A stretch of 64,000 nt of DNA, from contig JBEKRX010000029.1 in assembly GCA_049518415.1 (NCBI GenBank), forward strand, positions 4,009-68,008. Reading direction: 5' to 3'. The notes under the pieces are model-generated. The model did no database searches and had not been told where the DNA came from. It saw only the letters and a program-made list of their open reading frames with translations. This document shows, in pieces, positions 17,047 through 25,164 of this stretch. Origin of the DNA: CAVQND01 sp049518415 (GTDB taxonomy: Bacteria > Verrucomicrobiota > Verrucomicrobiia > Limisphaerales > UBA8199). Each line of letters begins with the position of its first letter. Position 1 is the stretch's first letter. Position numbers and translations under genes: made by a program.

Positions 17047-18468
17047 ATGAATGCCGCCCCTATCCGCTGCTTGGTGCTGCTGGCTGCCAGTCAGATGCTT
17101 GTCCCGGCTGGCGAAATCGTCACCGTCCGCCCTCAAGAGATCGACGAGGTGCTGCTCAATCCCGGCCTGGGCTTCACCACGTTCCAGCGGTTCAACGGCG
17201 ACCACCTGAATGAGGGCCTGAAGTGGACCGAGGGTTTTCCCATTGAATACCAGCCCTTCTCAGGGAACCTGACCAACCGGGATTACCCGATGAGCACCAT
17301 TGCCTACTTCCGCGTGTACTGGAAGTTCGTGGAGCCTGAGCCCGGGGCCTATCGCTGGGAGATGCTCGACAAGGCGCTGGCAGTGGCGCGGGAGCGCGGC
17401 CAGTCGCTCATGCTGAGAATCGCCCCCTACGGCACGGGGGCCGACACGGACGTGCCCGGGTGGTACCGGGCGCTGGTGGCCGGAGAGGACCGGGAGCAGA
17501 AACTGCCGGTGGAGAAATGGCGGGTGCATCCGGAAAACCCTCGCTACTTGCAGCATTTCGGCGGCCTGATTCGCGCCCTCGGCACACGCTACGATGGGCA
17601 CCCGGATTTGGAACTGGTCGACGTCTCCATCGTCGGCGCCTGGGGCGAAGGGGCGGGCTCCGAAGAACTGACCGAGGCCACGCGCAAGGCCCTGCTGGAC
17701 TGCTACCTCGATTGGTTTCACACCACGCCGCTCGTGGTCCAGCTCCAGGACCCGCTGGCCACGCACTACGCCCTTGCCAAACGACCCGTCGGCTGGCGGG
17801 TCGATTGCCTGGGGGACCTGGGCGGCTTCAGCAAGACCTGGTGCCACATGAACGATTACTATCCCCAGGCGCTCATCCAAACAGGCCTGCAGGAAGCCTG
17901 GCGCCGCGCGCCCGTGACCATGGAAGCGTGCTGGACGATGCAGTTCTGGAAGAATCAAGGCTGGGACGTCGACCACATCATCGATGAGTCGCTCAAGTGG
18001 CATATTTCCTCGTTCAACGCGAAGTCCTCGGCGGTGCCGGCGGAATGGCGGCCGCAAGTGGAGCACTGGCTCAAGAGAATGGGTTATCGTTTTGTCCTGC
18101 GCAAGTTCACCTATCCGGCCGCCGTCCGGCCGCGCGCCGGCCTGGCTTTCACCTCCTGGTGGGAGAACAAGGGCGTGGCGCCGTGTTACCAGCGGTTTCC
18201 GTTGGCGTTTCGGCTCAAGAATAGCCGGCGCACCGAGCTGTTGCTCACCGGCGCAGACATCACGACCTGGCTGCCCGGCGACAATCTGTTCGACAACGCG
18301 GTGACGGTGCCGGCGAACCTGCCTGGAGGGGAATACGACCTGGCCCTGGCCTTGCTCGACCCGCGCGCGCTGGAGCCGAGGCTCAGACTGGCGATCGCGG
18401 GGCGCGATAGCGAGGGGTGGTACAAATTGGGCGCCATCACGGTGCAAGACGCCGCGCCCGGCAAGTAG
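17047..18468 (+). CDS. Exported DUF4832 protein, glycoside-hydrolase-like TIM barrel
   Basis: A short Sec-type leader (LVLLAASQMLVPAGE) precedes a beta-rich start (DEVLLNPGLGFTTFQRF) and a barrel with STIAYFRVYWKFVEPEPGAYRW, a segment typical of GH42/GH5-like catalytic barrels. The C-terminal part (PLAFRLKNS to YDLALALLDP) is the DUF4832 beta-sandwich. Likely acid residues are in VDVSIVGAWGEG and VTMEACWTMQFW. The substrate is not known; its position after the uronate genes and GH2 suggests a role in the same glycan pathway. Family call is good, activity unproven. Confidence 0.75.
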   Translation: MNAAPIRCLVLLAASQMLVPAGEIVTVRPQEIDEVLLNPGLGFTTFQRFNGDHLNEGLKWTEGFPIEYQPFSGNLTNRDYPMSTIAYFRVYWKFVEPEPGAYRWEMLDKALAVARERGQSLMLRIAPYGTGADTDVPGWYRALVAGEDREQKLPVEKWRVHPENPRYLQHFGGLIRALGTRYDGHPDLELVDVSIVGAWGEGAGSEELTEATRKALLDCYLDWFHTTPLVVQLQDPLATHYALAKRPVGWRVDCLGDLGGFSKTWCHMNDYYPQALIQTGLQEAWRRAPVTMEACWTMQFWKNQGWDVDHIIDESLKWHISSFNAKSSAVPAEWRPQVEHWLKRMGYRFVLRKFTYPAAVRPRAGLAFTSWWENKGVAPCYQRFPLAFRLKNSRRTELLLTGADITTWLPGDNLFDNAVTVPANLPGGEYDLALALLDPRALEPRLRLAIAGRDSEGWYKLGAITVQDAAPGK

Positions 18469-18651
18469 TGGGTAGTGGGGCAGGCGTCCCGCCTGCCAGG
18501 GGAGGGCGTCTGGCCCTACAAGCCAGCGCGGGCGCAATTTGCTGAGGGGCTGAGCGTCTTGGTGGAAGGTGGTGATGTCCTAAGCTTCCTGTAAAAACCG
18601 ATTGGGTGCAGCCTCGACTTGCCCCGGTCAAACAGAAAGCGAAGGACAACA

Positions 18652-19881
18652 ATGAAACGTCAACTTCCCAGCCAATCCCTCGAAGAACAGTTCCTCAGCC
18701 CTGCCACCAGACAAGCTCCCCTCTCCGAAACCATACGCCTGGGTGCTCAGCTCATGCTCCAGAAGGCGGTGGAACTCGAAGTCACGGAGTTCCTGGGCCG
18801 GGACCATTACCAGCGCAGCGCGGACCGCCTGCTCCGGGGCTACCGCAACGGTTACGCCGACAAACGGGTGGAGACTGGCGAAGGCCCGTTGCATCTGAAA
18901 ATGCCCCAGGTGCGCGACACGATTGAAGCGTTTGACAGTGTGTGGCTCCAGAGCCTAATCCGCCGCAGCGACAAGCTGGCCGCCCTCATCCCTCAGCTCT
19001 ACGTCAAGGGGATGTCCACTCGCGACATCGAAGCGGCGCTGACCGAGGCGCTGGAAGTTGAGGGCGTGAGCAAGAGCACCGTGAGCACGCTCTGCAGCCG
19101 GCTCAAACACGATTTCGAGCGGTGGCAGAACCGGGACCTGTCCGACGTGGATCTCCTCTGCCTGTTCTGCGACGGCATCTATCTCCGACTCCGCCCCGAA
19201 GACGCCAAAGCTGTGGCCGTTCTGTGTGCCTACGGCATCAAAACCGATGGAAGGAAGGTGCTGCTACATCTGGCCGTCGGGGACAAGGAGAGCACGGTCT
19301 GCTGGCAGAGCTTCTTTGAGGACATGAAGCAGCGCGGGTTAACCGATCCGCTGTTGACCGTGATCGACGGGAACAGCGGCTTGCGGAAGGCGGTGCGGGA
19401 GAGCTTTCCGGACTCATGGGTGCAGCGGTGTCAGGTGCATCGGATGCGGAACATCCTGTGCAAGCTGCCGGAGAAGGCGCGGCCGGGGCTCAAAAAGCTG
19501 ATTCAGAAAGCCTTCACGGCGCAGAGCTACAGGGCGGGGTTGGCGGAAGCCCGAGCCGTCGTGGCGATGTATGAGGAGCAGTTCCCCGAGGCGATGAAGT
19601 GCCTGGGGACGGACTTGGAGGAATGCCTGACCGCCCTGCGATTCCCGGAGACGCATCGGAAGCGGATCCGCACCACGAACCTGTTGGAGCGGTTGTTTGG
19701 GGAGGGGCAACGTCGATCCAAGGTCATCCCCCGGTTCATGAACGAACGGTCAGGGTTGAGTCTGATGTTCGCCGTGCTCGTCGATGCCTCGGCCAACTGG
19801 CGGGGCGTGAAGGTTACGCCGGCGATTAGTCGTGAGCTGGCTGCCCTCATGACCGACTCCCAGGCGAAGCCGGTAGTCTGA
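18652..19881 (+). CDS. IS256-family transposase
   Basis: The protein of 409 residues has the Mutator/IS256 DDE layout: VDLLCLFCDGIYLRLRPED (first Asp), LLTVIDGNSGLRKAV (second Asp) and the C-terminal RTTNLLERLFGEGQRRSKV segment around the catalytic Glu, plus WVQRCQVHRMRNIL with the C/H motif typical of the family. ATG 18652 has AAGGA 6 bp upstream. The reading frame looks intact. I could not identify terminal inverted repeats or a target duplication in the flanks (18469-18651 and 19882-20296), so the element ends are not defined. It separates the catabolic genes from the BNR gene. Confidence 0.92.
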   Translation: MKRQLPSQSLEEQFLSPATRQAPLSETIRLGAQLMLQKAVELEVTEFLGRDHYQRSADRLLRGYRNGYADKRVETGEGPLHLKMPQVRDTIEAFDSVWLQSLIRRSDKLAALIPQLYVKGMSTRDIEAALTEALEVEGVSKSTVSTLCSRLKHDFERWQNRDLSDVDLLCLFCDGIYLRLRPEDAKAVAVLCAYGIKTDGRKVLLHLAVGDKESTVCWQSFFEDMKQRGLTDPLLTVIDGNSGLRKAVRESFPDSWVQRCQVHRMRNILCKLPEKARPGLKKLIQKAFTAQSYRAGLAEARAVVAMYEEQFPEAMKCLGTDLEECLTALRFPETHRKRIRTTNLLERLFGEGQRRSKVIPRFMNERSGLSLMFAVLVDASANWRGVKVTPAISRELAALMTDSQAKPVV

Positions 19882-20296
19882 CTGGCGGCCAAGGGTGCCT
19901 GGAATCAGCATCGGTTACGTCCCTGATCCCGGAGCCGGCCGGCTTGAGATCCGGCTTGCGCTGATTCGCCGTTCGTGCGATTAATCAACCACTGCCTCCA
20001 CGGGCCGCTGACTCGCTTCATTCAGCCAACGACCCGCGTGCAGGAAACGGCTCCGTAAACCGGTATGAACGGCCAGCTTCCAGTGTGGGGTGAGAAGGGT
20101 GAGTGGTTTCGAGGGTCCGCCCGACTGACTCTCAGATTCTTCGTGCGGCGTCTTCCGGGTGGTCCGCTGACCGCCTCTAACGGGGGTGCGAAGATCGATA
20201 CGATCGATTCGCTTTCCGGCCAGCTCAGGGCGCACGAGAAACCAAACGCGGATTGGGCAATCGCCCTTATCACATTCGAATCCAAAGGAGTCATCT
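19882..20296. other. Intergenic region between IS256 transposase and BNR gene
   Basis: The 415-bp gap probably includes the right end of the IS256 element, but no inverted repeat could be matched. An AAAGGAG ribosome-binding site at 20284-20290 serves the next gene. No other feature is seen. Confidence 0.4.
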
Positions 20297-22141
20297 ATGC
20301 ATGAAATACGATCGACTCTGGTCCTGTTCGCTCTTTCACTGATGCCTGCTGGCGTTCCTGAAGCTCAATGGGTTCAAACCGACGGTCCCTACAGCTGTCC
20401 GATCAGGAGTCTTGCCGCGAGCGGCTCGAATCTCTTCGCCGGGACCTGGGGCGGTGGCGTCTTTCTCTCGACCAACAACGGCACAAGCTGGACTGCGACC
20501 GGCTTGACGAACACTGTTGTCCATGCCATTGCGGTCAGCGGCACGAATCTCTTTGCCGGCACTGAAGGCGGCGTCTTTCTCTCGGCCAACAGCGGCACAA
20601 GCTGGACGGCGGTCAATACCGGTTTGCCAAACCCGAGCGTCCAAGCCTTGGCGGTGAACGACACAAATCTCTTTGCCGGGACTTTCGGCCACGGCGTTCT
20701 TTGTTCGACCAACAACGGCACGAGCTGGACGCCGGTCAATACCGGCCTGAGGAACAAACAGGTTAACCATAACTCCCTGGTTGTGAGCGGCGTGTGTCTT
20801 TTTGCGGGGACTTGTGGCGGCGGCCTGTTTCTCTCGACCAACAAAGGTACTAGCTGGACGGCGGTCACCAACGGCTTGGCGTCCCTTCACATCGAAGCCC
20901 TGGCGGTCAGCGACACAAATCTGTTCGCCGGGACGATTGACGCCGGCGTTTTTCGCTCGACTAACCAGGGCGCAACTTGGATCGCGGTCACCAACGGTTT
21001 GCCGAGGAGGACTGCGGTCATGGCCCTTGTGGTAAGCGGTACAAATCTGCTCGCCGGGACCGTTGGCGCCGGCGTTTTCCGCTCGGCCAACCAGGGCGCA
21101 AGCTGGACGGCGGTCAATAACGGTTTGACGTCCTTCAATGTCTTTGCCCTGGCAGTGAGCCCCAGCGAGCGTGGCGGCATGAGTCTCTTTGCCGGGATCG
21201 GCGGCGGAGTTTTTCGCTCGACCAACAACGCCGCAAGCTGGACGGCGGTGAATGACGGCCTACCGGATGCTTCTGACCCTCACCTTTCGGTGAGCGCCCC
21301 AAACAGTCTCGTTCTCACCCTTGCGGTAAGCGGCACGAATCTGCTTGCCGGGACTGGGGGCGGCGGCGCTTTTCTCTCGACCAACAACGGGACAAACTGG
21401 ACCGCGGTCAATACCGGCTTGACGGGGCTTTTTGTCCGCGCCTTCGCGGTGAGCGGCACGAGTCTCTTTGCTGGAACTTCAGGCGACGGCATTTTTCGCT
21501 CGACCAACAACGGCGCAAGCTGGACGGAGACCAACACCGGCTTGACGAATAGAGATGTCCGTAGCCTGGTGGTGAATGGCACGTATCTCTTTGCCGGGAC
21601 TTTCGGCGGCGGCGCTTTTCTCTCCACCAACCATGGCACAAGCTGGTCGGCGGTTAATAAGGGCTGGAGGAAGGCTCATGTGGTGGCCTTCGCGGTGAGC
21701 GGCACGAGTCTCTTTGCCGGAACTCCAGACGATGGCATTTTTCGCTCGACCAACAACGGCGCAAGCTGGACGGAGACCAACACCGGCTTGACGAATAGAG
21801 ATGTCAGTAGCCTGGTAGTGAGTGGCACGAGTCTCTTTGCAGGGACGGACGGCGGCGTTTTTGTCTCTTCCAACCACGGCACGAGCTGGACTGCCGTCAA
21901 CGCCGGATTGACGAACACTTCGGTTACGGCCCTAGCCCTGAGCGGCACGTATCTCTTTGCCGGGACTTTCGGCGGCGGCGCTTTTCTCTCCACTAACCAT
22001 GGCACGAGCTGGACGGTGGTTAATAGCGGTTTGACCAAGAGAAAAGTCTCCGCTCTTGCGGTGAGCGGTACGAATCTCTTCGCCGGGACTTGGGGCAGCG
22101 GCGTTTGGAGGCGGCCGATCGGTGTCGCAGATGATCGCTGA
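20297..22141 (+). CDS. Exported beta-propeller protein with 14 BNR-like repeats
   Basis: A Sec signal (LVLFALSLMPAGVPEAQ) leads into fourteen repeats of about 40 residues, each centred on NLFAGTxGGGVFLSTNNGTSW. The SxxxxGxxW ending is the Asp-box/BNR signature of sialidase-like and YCF48-like propellers, so the chain probably forms two propellers. There are no catalytic sialidase residues to be seen. ATG 20297 has a strong AAAGGAG site 6 bp upstream. Two adjacent repeats have been copied recently (period 246 bp). The protein ends abruptly (VWRRPIGVADDR) without a sorting domain, and another frame continues with plausible sequence, so a late frameshift is possible. Function is unknown. Confidence 0.8.
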   Translation: MHEIRSTLVLFALSLMPAGVPEAQWVQTDGPYSCPIRSLAASGSNLFAGTWGGGVFLSTNNGTSWTATGLTNTVVHAIAVSGTNLFAGTEGGVFLSANSGTSWTAVNTGLPNPSVQALAVNDTNLFAGTFGHGVLCSTNNGTSWTPVNTGLRNKQVNHNSLVVSGVCLFAGTCGGGLFLSTNKGTSWTAVTNGLASLHIEALAVSDTNLFAGTIDAGVFRSTNQGATWIAVTNGLPRRTAVMALVVSGTNLLAGTVGAGVFRSANQGASWTAVNNGLTSFNVFALAVSPSERGGMSLFAGIGGGVFRSTNNAASWTAVNDGLPDASDPHLSVSAPNSLVLTLAVSGTNLLAGTGGGGAFLSTNNGTNWTAVNTGLTGLFVRAFAVSGTSLFAGTSGDGIFRSTNNGASWTETNTGLTNRDVRSLVVNGTYLFAGTFGGGAFLSTNHGTSWSAVNKGWRKAHVVAFAVSGTSLFAGTPDDGIFRSTNNGASWTETNTGLTNRDVSSLVVSGTSLFAGTDGGVFVSSNHGTSWTAVNAGLTNTSVTALALSGTYLFAGTFGGGAFLSTNHGTSWTVVNSGLTKRKVSALAVSGTNLFAGTWGSGVWRRPIGVADDR

Positions 22142-22232
22142 AGTCGGAGCCGGCGTCCAAAACATCCCTTTCCAGGATTCAGCCCCGCCCCGACCAAGAG
22201 TCGAGCCGGGCGAATGCCTTTGAATTGGTCAA

Positions 22233-22622
22233 TTACCACACGGCCACTTTTCCTTTCGGCAGAACGTTTTCCAGCAGGCCGATCTCGCCGGACCGCTCTT
22301 CGGTCAGCGTCAGCGCCAGTTTCCGACTGTCGGCTGACCAGTCGGGCCGCGAGCGTTGGATTCTGTAACTGCCGACGTTGACCTTGGTCTGCCAGCCGCC
22401 ATCTGCGGCGACGATACACAATTCCCAAGAGTTGTTCTGGTAGTACCGAGGAGGGTCGCGCCGATCATCCATCTGGTGGGCCTGTATCCCGTCCTCTCGC
22501 AGTCTCAGTCGTCCATCGTTTTTACAGGCATTTCTAGACTTGACCTTGGAAGGTGAAACCGCCGAGGGGCATTGGCCGCTCGGGGCTGTGGGCGGAAACC
22601 GCCAGTGAAGGGGCGACCGCAA
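22233..22622 (-). pseudogene. Fragment of TolB/WD40-like beta-propeller protein
   Basis: The last 75 residues read like one or two TolB-type propeller blades (WELCIVAADGGWQTKV, PDWSADSRKLALTL). The N-terminal half has no such content, so only a 3' fragment of a once longer gene seems to remain. It ends LLENVLPKGKVAVW. No start signal supports translation. Convergent with the BNR gene. Confidence 0.45.
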
Positions 22623-22627
22623 AAGCC

Positions 22628-22779
22628 ATCGACACCACCCGCTGGCGCCCGGTATCTTCGAGGTAGGAGCAGGATTAGGATTAAGATTAGGAACAAGGAT
22701 TAAGATTAGGAAGAAGGATTAGGATTAGGATTAAGATTACGAGATCGACACCACCCCCTGGCGCCTGGCATCTTCGAGG
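22628..22779 (+). repeat. Hexanucleotide (GGATTA-type) tract between 36-bp direct repeats
   Basis: Two direct repeats, 22628-22663 and 22744-22779, match at 33 of 36 positions (ATCGACACCACC...TCTTCGAGG). Between them lies a tract of AGGATT/AAGATT units (about 22670-22738), related to the array at 34081-34160. Confidence 0.85.
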
Positions 22780-22835
22780 GAAACGACGGCAGCTCAGCAA
22801 CCCTTGAGCTGGCCGGATAACGGCTCAGAACAATT

Positions 22836-25058
22836 ATGCAAAAGACAAGACTCACCTGGCTAATCTGCTCACTCATCGCCCTGCTCGCCGGCAGCGGCAA
22901 TCTCCCACCCTCCGCCCGGGCCGAGGTGCGGTTGCCGAAGGTGTTCGGCAGCCACATGGTCCTGCAGCAGGAAAGGCCGCTGGTCATCCGGGGCTGGGCC
23001 CAGCCCAACGAAACCGTTACGGTCCAACTCGGCTCCGAAAGCCGCCAGGCCCAGGCCAATGCGGGCGGGGAGTGGAAGGCCGTGCTGCCGGGCCTGAAAG
23101 CCGGCGGGCCGTTCACGCTGGCCGTGCGCGGCTCCAGCACCGTGGAATTTGAAGACGTGATGGTCGGCGAAGTGTGGCTCTGCTCCGGACAATCGAACAT
23201 GGAAATGGGCATTGGCGCCTGCCTCAACGCCCGGGAGGAGATCGCCGCCGCCAACTACCCCGGCCTCCGCCTGTTGAAGGTGCCCAAGCGCTGGACGCCC
23301 GAACCCCAAGACGAGATGGAGGGCGCTTGGAAAGTCTGTTCGCCCAAGGCCGTCGCCGAAGGCGGCTGGGGCGGTTTCACGGCGGCCGGCTATTACTTCG
23401 GGCGGGAGTTGCACCGCAAACTCGGCGTCGCGGTCGGGCTGGTTGATGCCACCTGGGGCGGCACGCGCATCCAACCGTGGACCCCGCTGGAGGGCTTGGC
23501 CGAGGTGGCGGCGTTGAAAAGGGACTATGAACTGGCTCAGCTTGGCGACCCCCGCAGCGCCCTCCACCAGGAGCGCCTCCAACAGGTCCTGGACGAGACG
23601 GAACGCTGGCTCGACGCCGCCCGGAAGGCGCTGGCACAGCGGACGCTGGTCCCGGCGATGCCCACCTATCCCGCCGAGTTGCTGCCCCCGCGTGACGTGC
23701 AGGACGCCACGGCCCTGTTCAACGGCATGATCCACCCCCTTTGCCCTTTGTCCCTGCGCGGCGCTATCTGGTACCAGGGCGAGTCCAACAGCGGCGAAGG
23801 CAAGTTGTACACCGAGCGCATGAAGGCCCTGGTTGGCGGCTGGCGCCGGATTTGGGGCGACGGCGAGTTCCCCTTCTATTTCGTCCAAATTGCCCCTTTC
23901 AACTACGGGGGCAACCCGGAGGTCATTGGCGAATTCTGGGAGGCCCAGGCCGCCGCGGCCCAGGCCATCCCCAATGCCGGCATGGTCGTCATCAACGACA
24001 TCGGCAACCTCAAAGACATCCATCCCGCCAACAAACAGGAAGTCGGCCGGCGGCTCGCCCTGTGGGCCCTGGCCAAGACCTACGGCCAGGGAGAACTGGT
24101 TTGCTCCGGCCCCACCTTCAAGGCCATGAGCATCGAGGGCGATCACCTCCGGCTCACCTTCGGCAATGTCGGCCGCGGACTCGCCAGCCGCGACGGCCAG
24201 CCCCTGACCTGGTTTGAAATCATCGACGCCGACGAAGGCGGTTTCGTCAAGGCCGACGCCCGGCTCGACGGCTCGTCCGTGGTGCTGTCTTCCCCTGAAG
24301 TGAAGCGCCCGGTGGCCATGCGCTTTGCCTGGGGCATGCTGGCGGAGCCGAACCTGATGAATGCCGAGGGCCTGCCGGCCGGGGCCTTCCGCGCCGGCGT
24401 CGAGCCCAAGCGCGACCTCCTGGCCCTTAAGGTCCCCGAGGCCAAGCATTTCCAGTTGGTCTATGACCTCGACCTGGCCAAACTCGGCCAGGCGATTACC
24501 TATGACGTGGATAACCACGGGCGGATCAACAAACCGATTGACCGCGTGGCCTACTTTCTGGAGTTGCAAGGCAAAGACGGCAACCTCCAATACCTCTACG
24601 TCTCGATGGACGCCTTCACCCAGGACCTGGGCAAGCTCGGCGTGCCGACCTTCCAATCGGGCGCCCGTTTCCAGCAGAACGTGGCCAGCCTGAATGTCTA
24701 TTCCAACGTCAGGGGCATCCTCACCGGCACGAACCTGGCCGGCGGCAACCTCGAGTTCTGGCCCAACAACTACGGCCCCGACAATGCCGCCAACGTGCCG
24801 AATGCCTCCTCCCAGGTCTGGGATTTCGGCGATCAAATGAGCGACCCTGCGGACGGCTACGGCTCGATGCAGGTCCACAACCACGACGCCAAGCAGACCC
24901 TCTTCGCCCTGAACCACTGGCGCGAGGGCAGCCAGGCCGACCTGGGCATCGGCAACCAGCCGGCCGGAAAGCCCAACACGAATCCCGACTGGACCTTTGC
25001 CGGCAACGCCGGGACCTACCAGTCCAAGCGCCTGCGGGTGTTAGTGCGCTGCCCGTGA
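22836..25058 (+). CDS. Exported sialate O-acetylesterase family protein (SGNH hydrolase)
   Basis: After a Sec signal (WLICSLIALLAGSGNLPPSARA) the chain has an immunoglobulin-like start (LPKVFGSHMVLQQERPLVIRG), then the SGNH core: VWLCSGQSNMEMG with nucleophile Ser120, GAIWYQGESN, and DIGNLKDIHPANKQEVGRRL with the catalytic Asp/His. The family removes O-acetyl groups from sialic acids or other acetylated glycans. About 200 extra C-terminal residues (from LVYDLDLAKLGQAITYDVDN) form an unassigned beta-rich domain that may bind carbohydrate. The 740-residue length is above the usual 500-650 because of it. It likely works in the periplasm on host or plant glycans. Confidence 0.88.
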   Translation: MQKTRLTWLICSLIALLAGSGNLPPSARAEVRLPKVFGSHMVLQQERPLVIRGWAQPNETVTVQLGSESRQAQANAGGEWKAVLPGLKAGGPFTLAVRGSSTVEFEDVMVGEVWLCSGQSNMEMGIGACLNAREEIAAANYPGLRLLKVPKRWTPEPQDEMEGAWKVCSPKAVAEGGWGGFTAAGYYFGRELHRKLGVAVGLVDATWGGTRIQPWTPLEGLAEVAALKRDYELAQLGDPRSALHQERLQQVLDETERWLDAARKALAQRTLVPAMPTYPAELLPPRDVQDATALFNGMIHPLCPLSLRGAIWYQGESNSGEGKLYTERMKALVGGWRRIWGDGEFPFYFVQIAPFNYGGNPEVIGEFWEAQAAAAQAIPNAGMVVINDIGNLKDIHPANKQEVGRRLALWALAKTYGQGELVCSGPTFKAMSIEGDHLRLTFGNVGRGLASRDGQPLTWFEIIDADEGGFVKADARLDGSSVVLSSPEVKRPVAMRFAWGMLAEPNLMNAEGLPAGAFRAGVEPKRDLLALKVPEAKHFQLVYDLDLAKLGQAITYDVDNHGRINKPIDRVAYFLELQGKDGNLQYLYVSMDAFTQDLGKLGVPTFQSGARFQQNVASLNVYSNVRGILTGTNLAGGNLEFWPNNYGPDNAANVPNASSQVWDFGDQMSDPADGYGSMQVHNHDAKQTLFALNHWREGSQADLGIGNQPAGKPNTNPDWTFAGNAGTYQSKRLRVLVRCP

Positions 25059-25164
25059 AGGCGAGGCGAAGAACGGCTGCCCGGACCAGGAGCGGTCCAG
25101 GGCGGCTTGGACGGTCTTTGGACTGTGTTTAGCCAGAGGCCAAGGCAATCAAACGTAAGGCAGC

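Noticed and set aside
18469..20296. Terminal inverted repeats of the IS256 element
   Set aside because: I compared the flanks by eye and found no convincing pair, so element ends are not annotated.
22869..24917. 682-codon minus-strand ORF opposite the sialate O-acetylesterase
   Set aside because: Composition is typical of an antisense shadow in GC-rich DNA, while the plus strand has the SGNH catalytic motifs.
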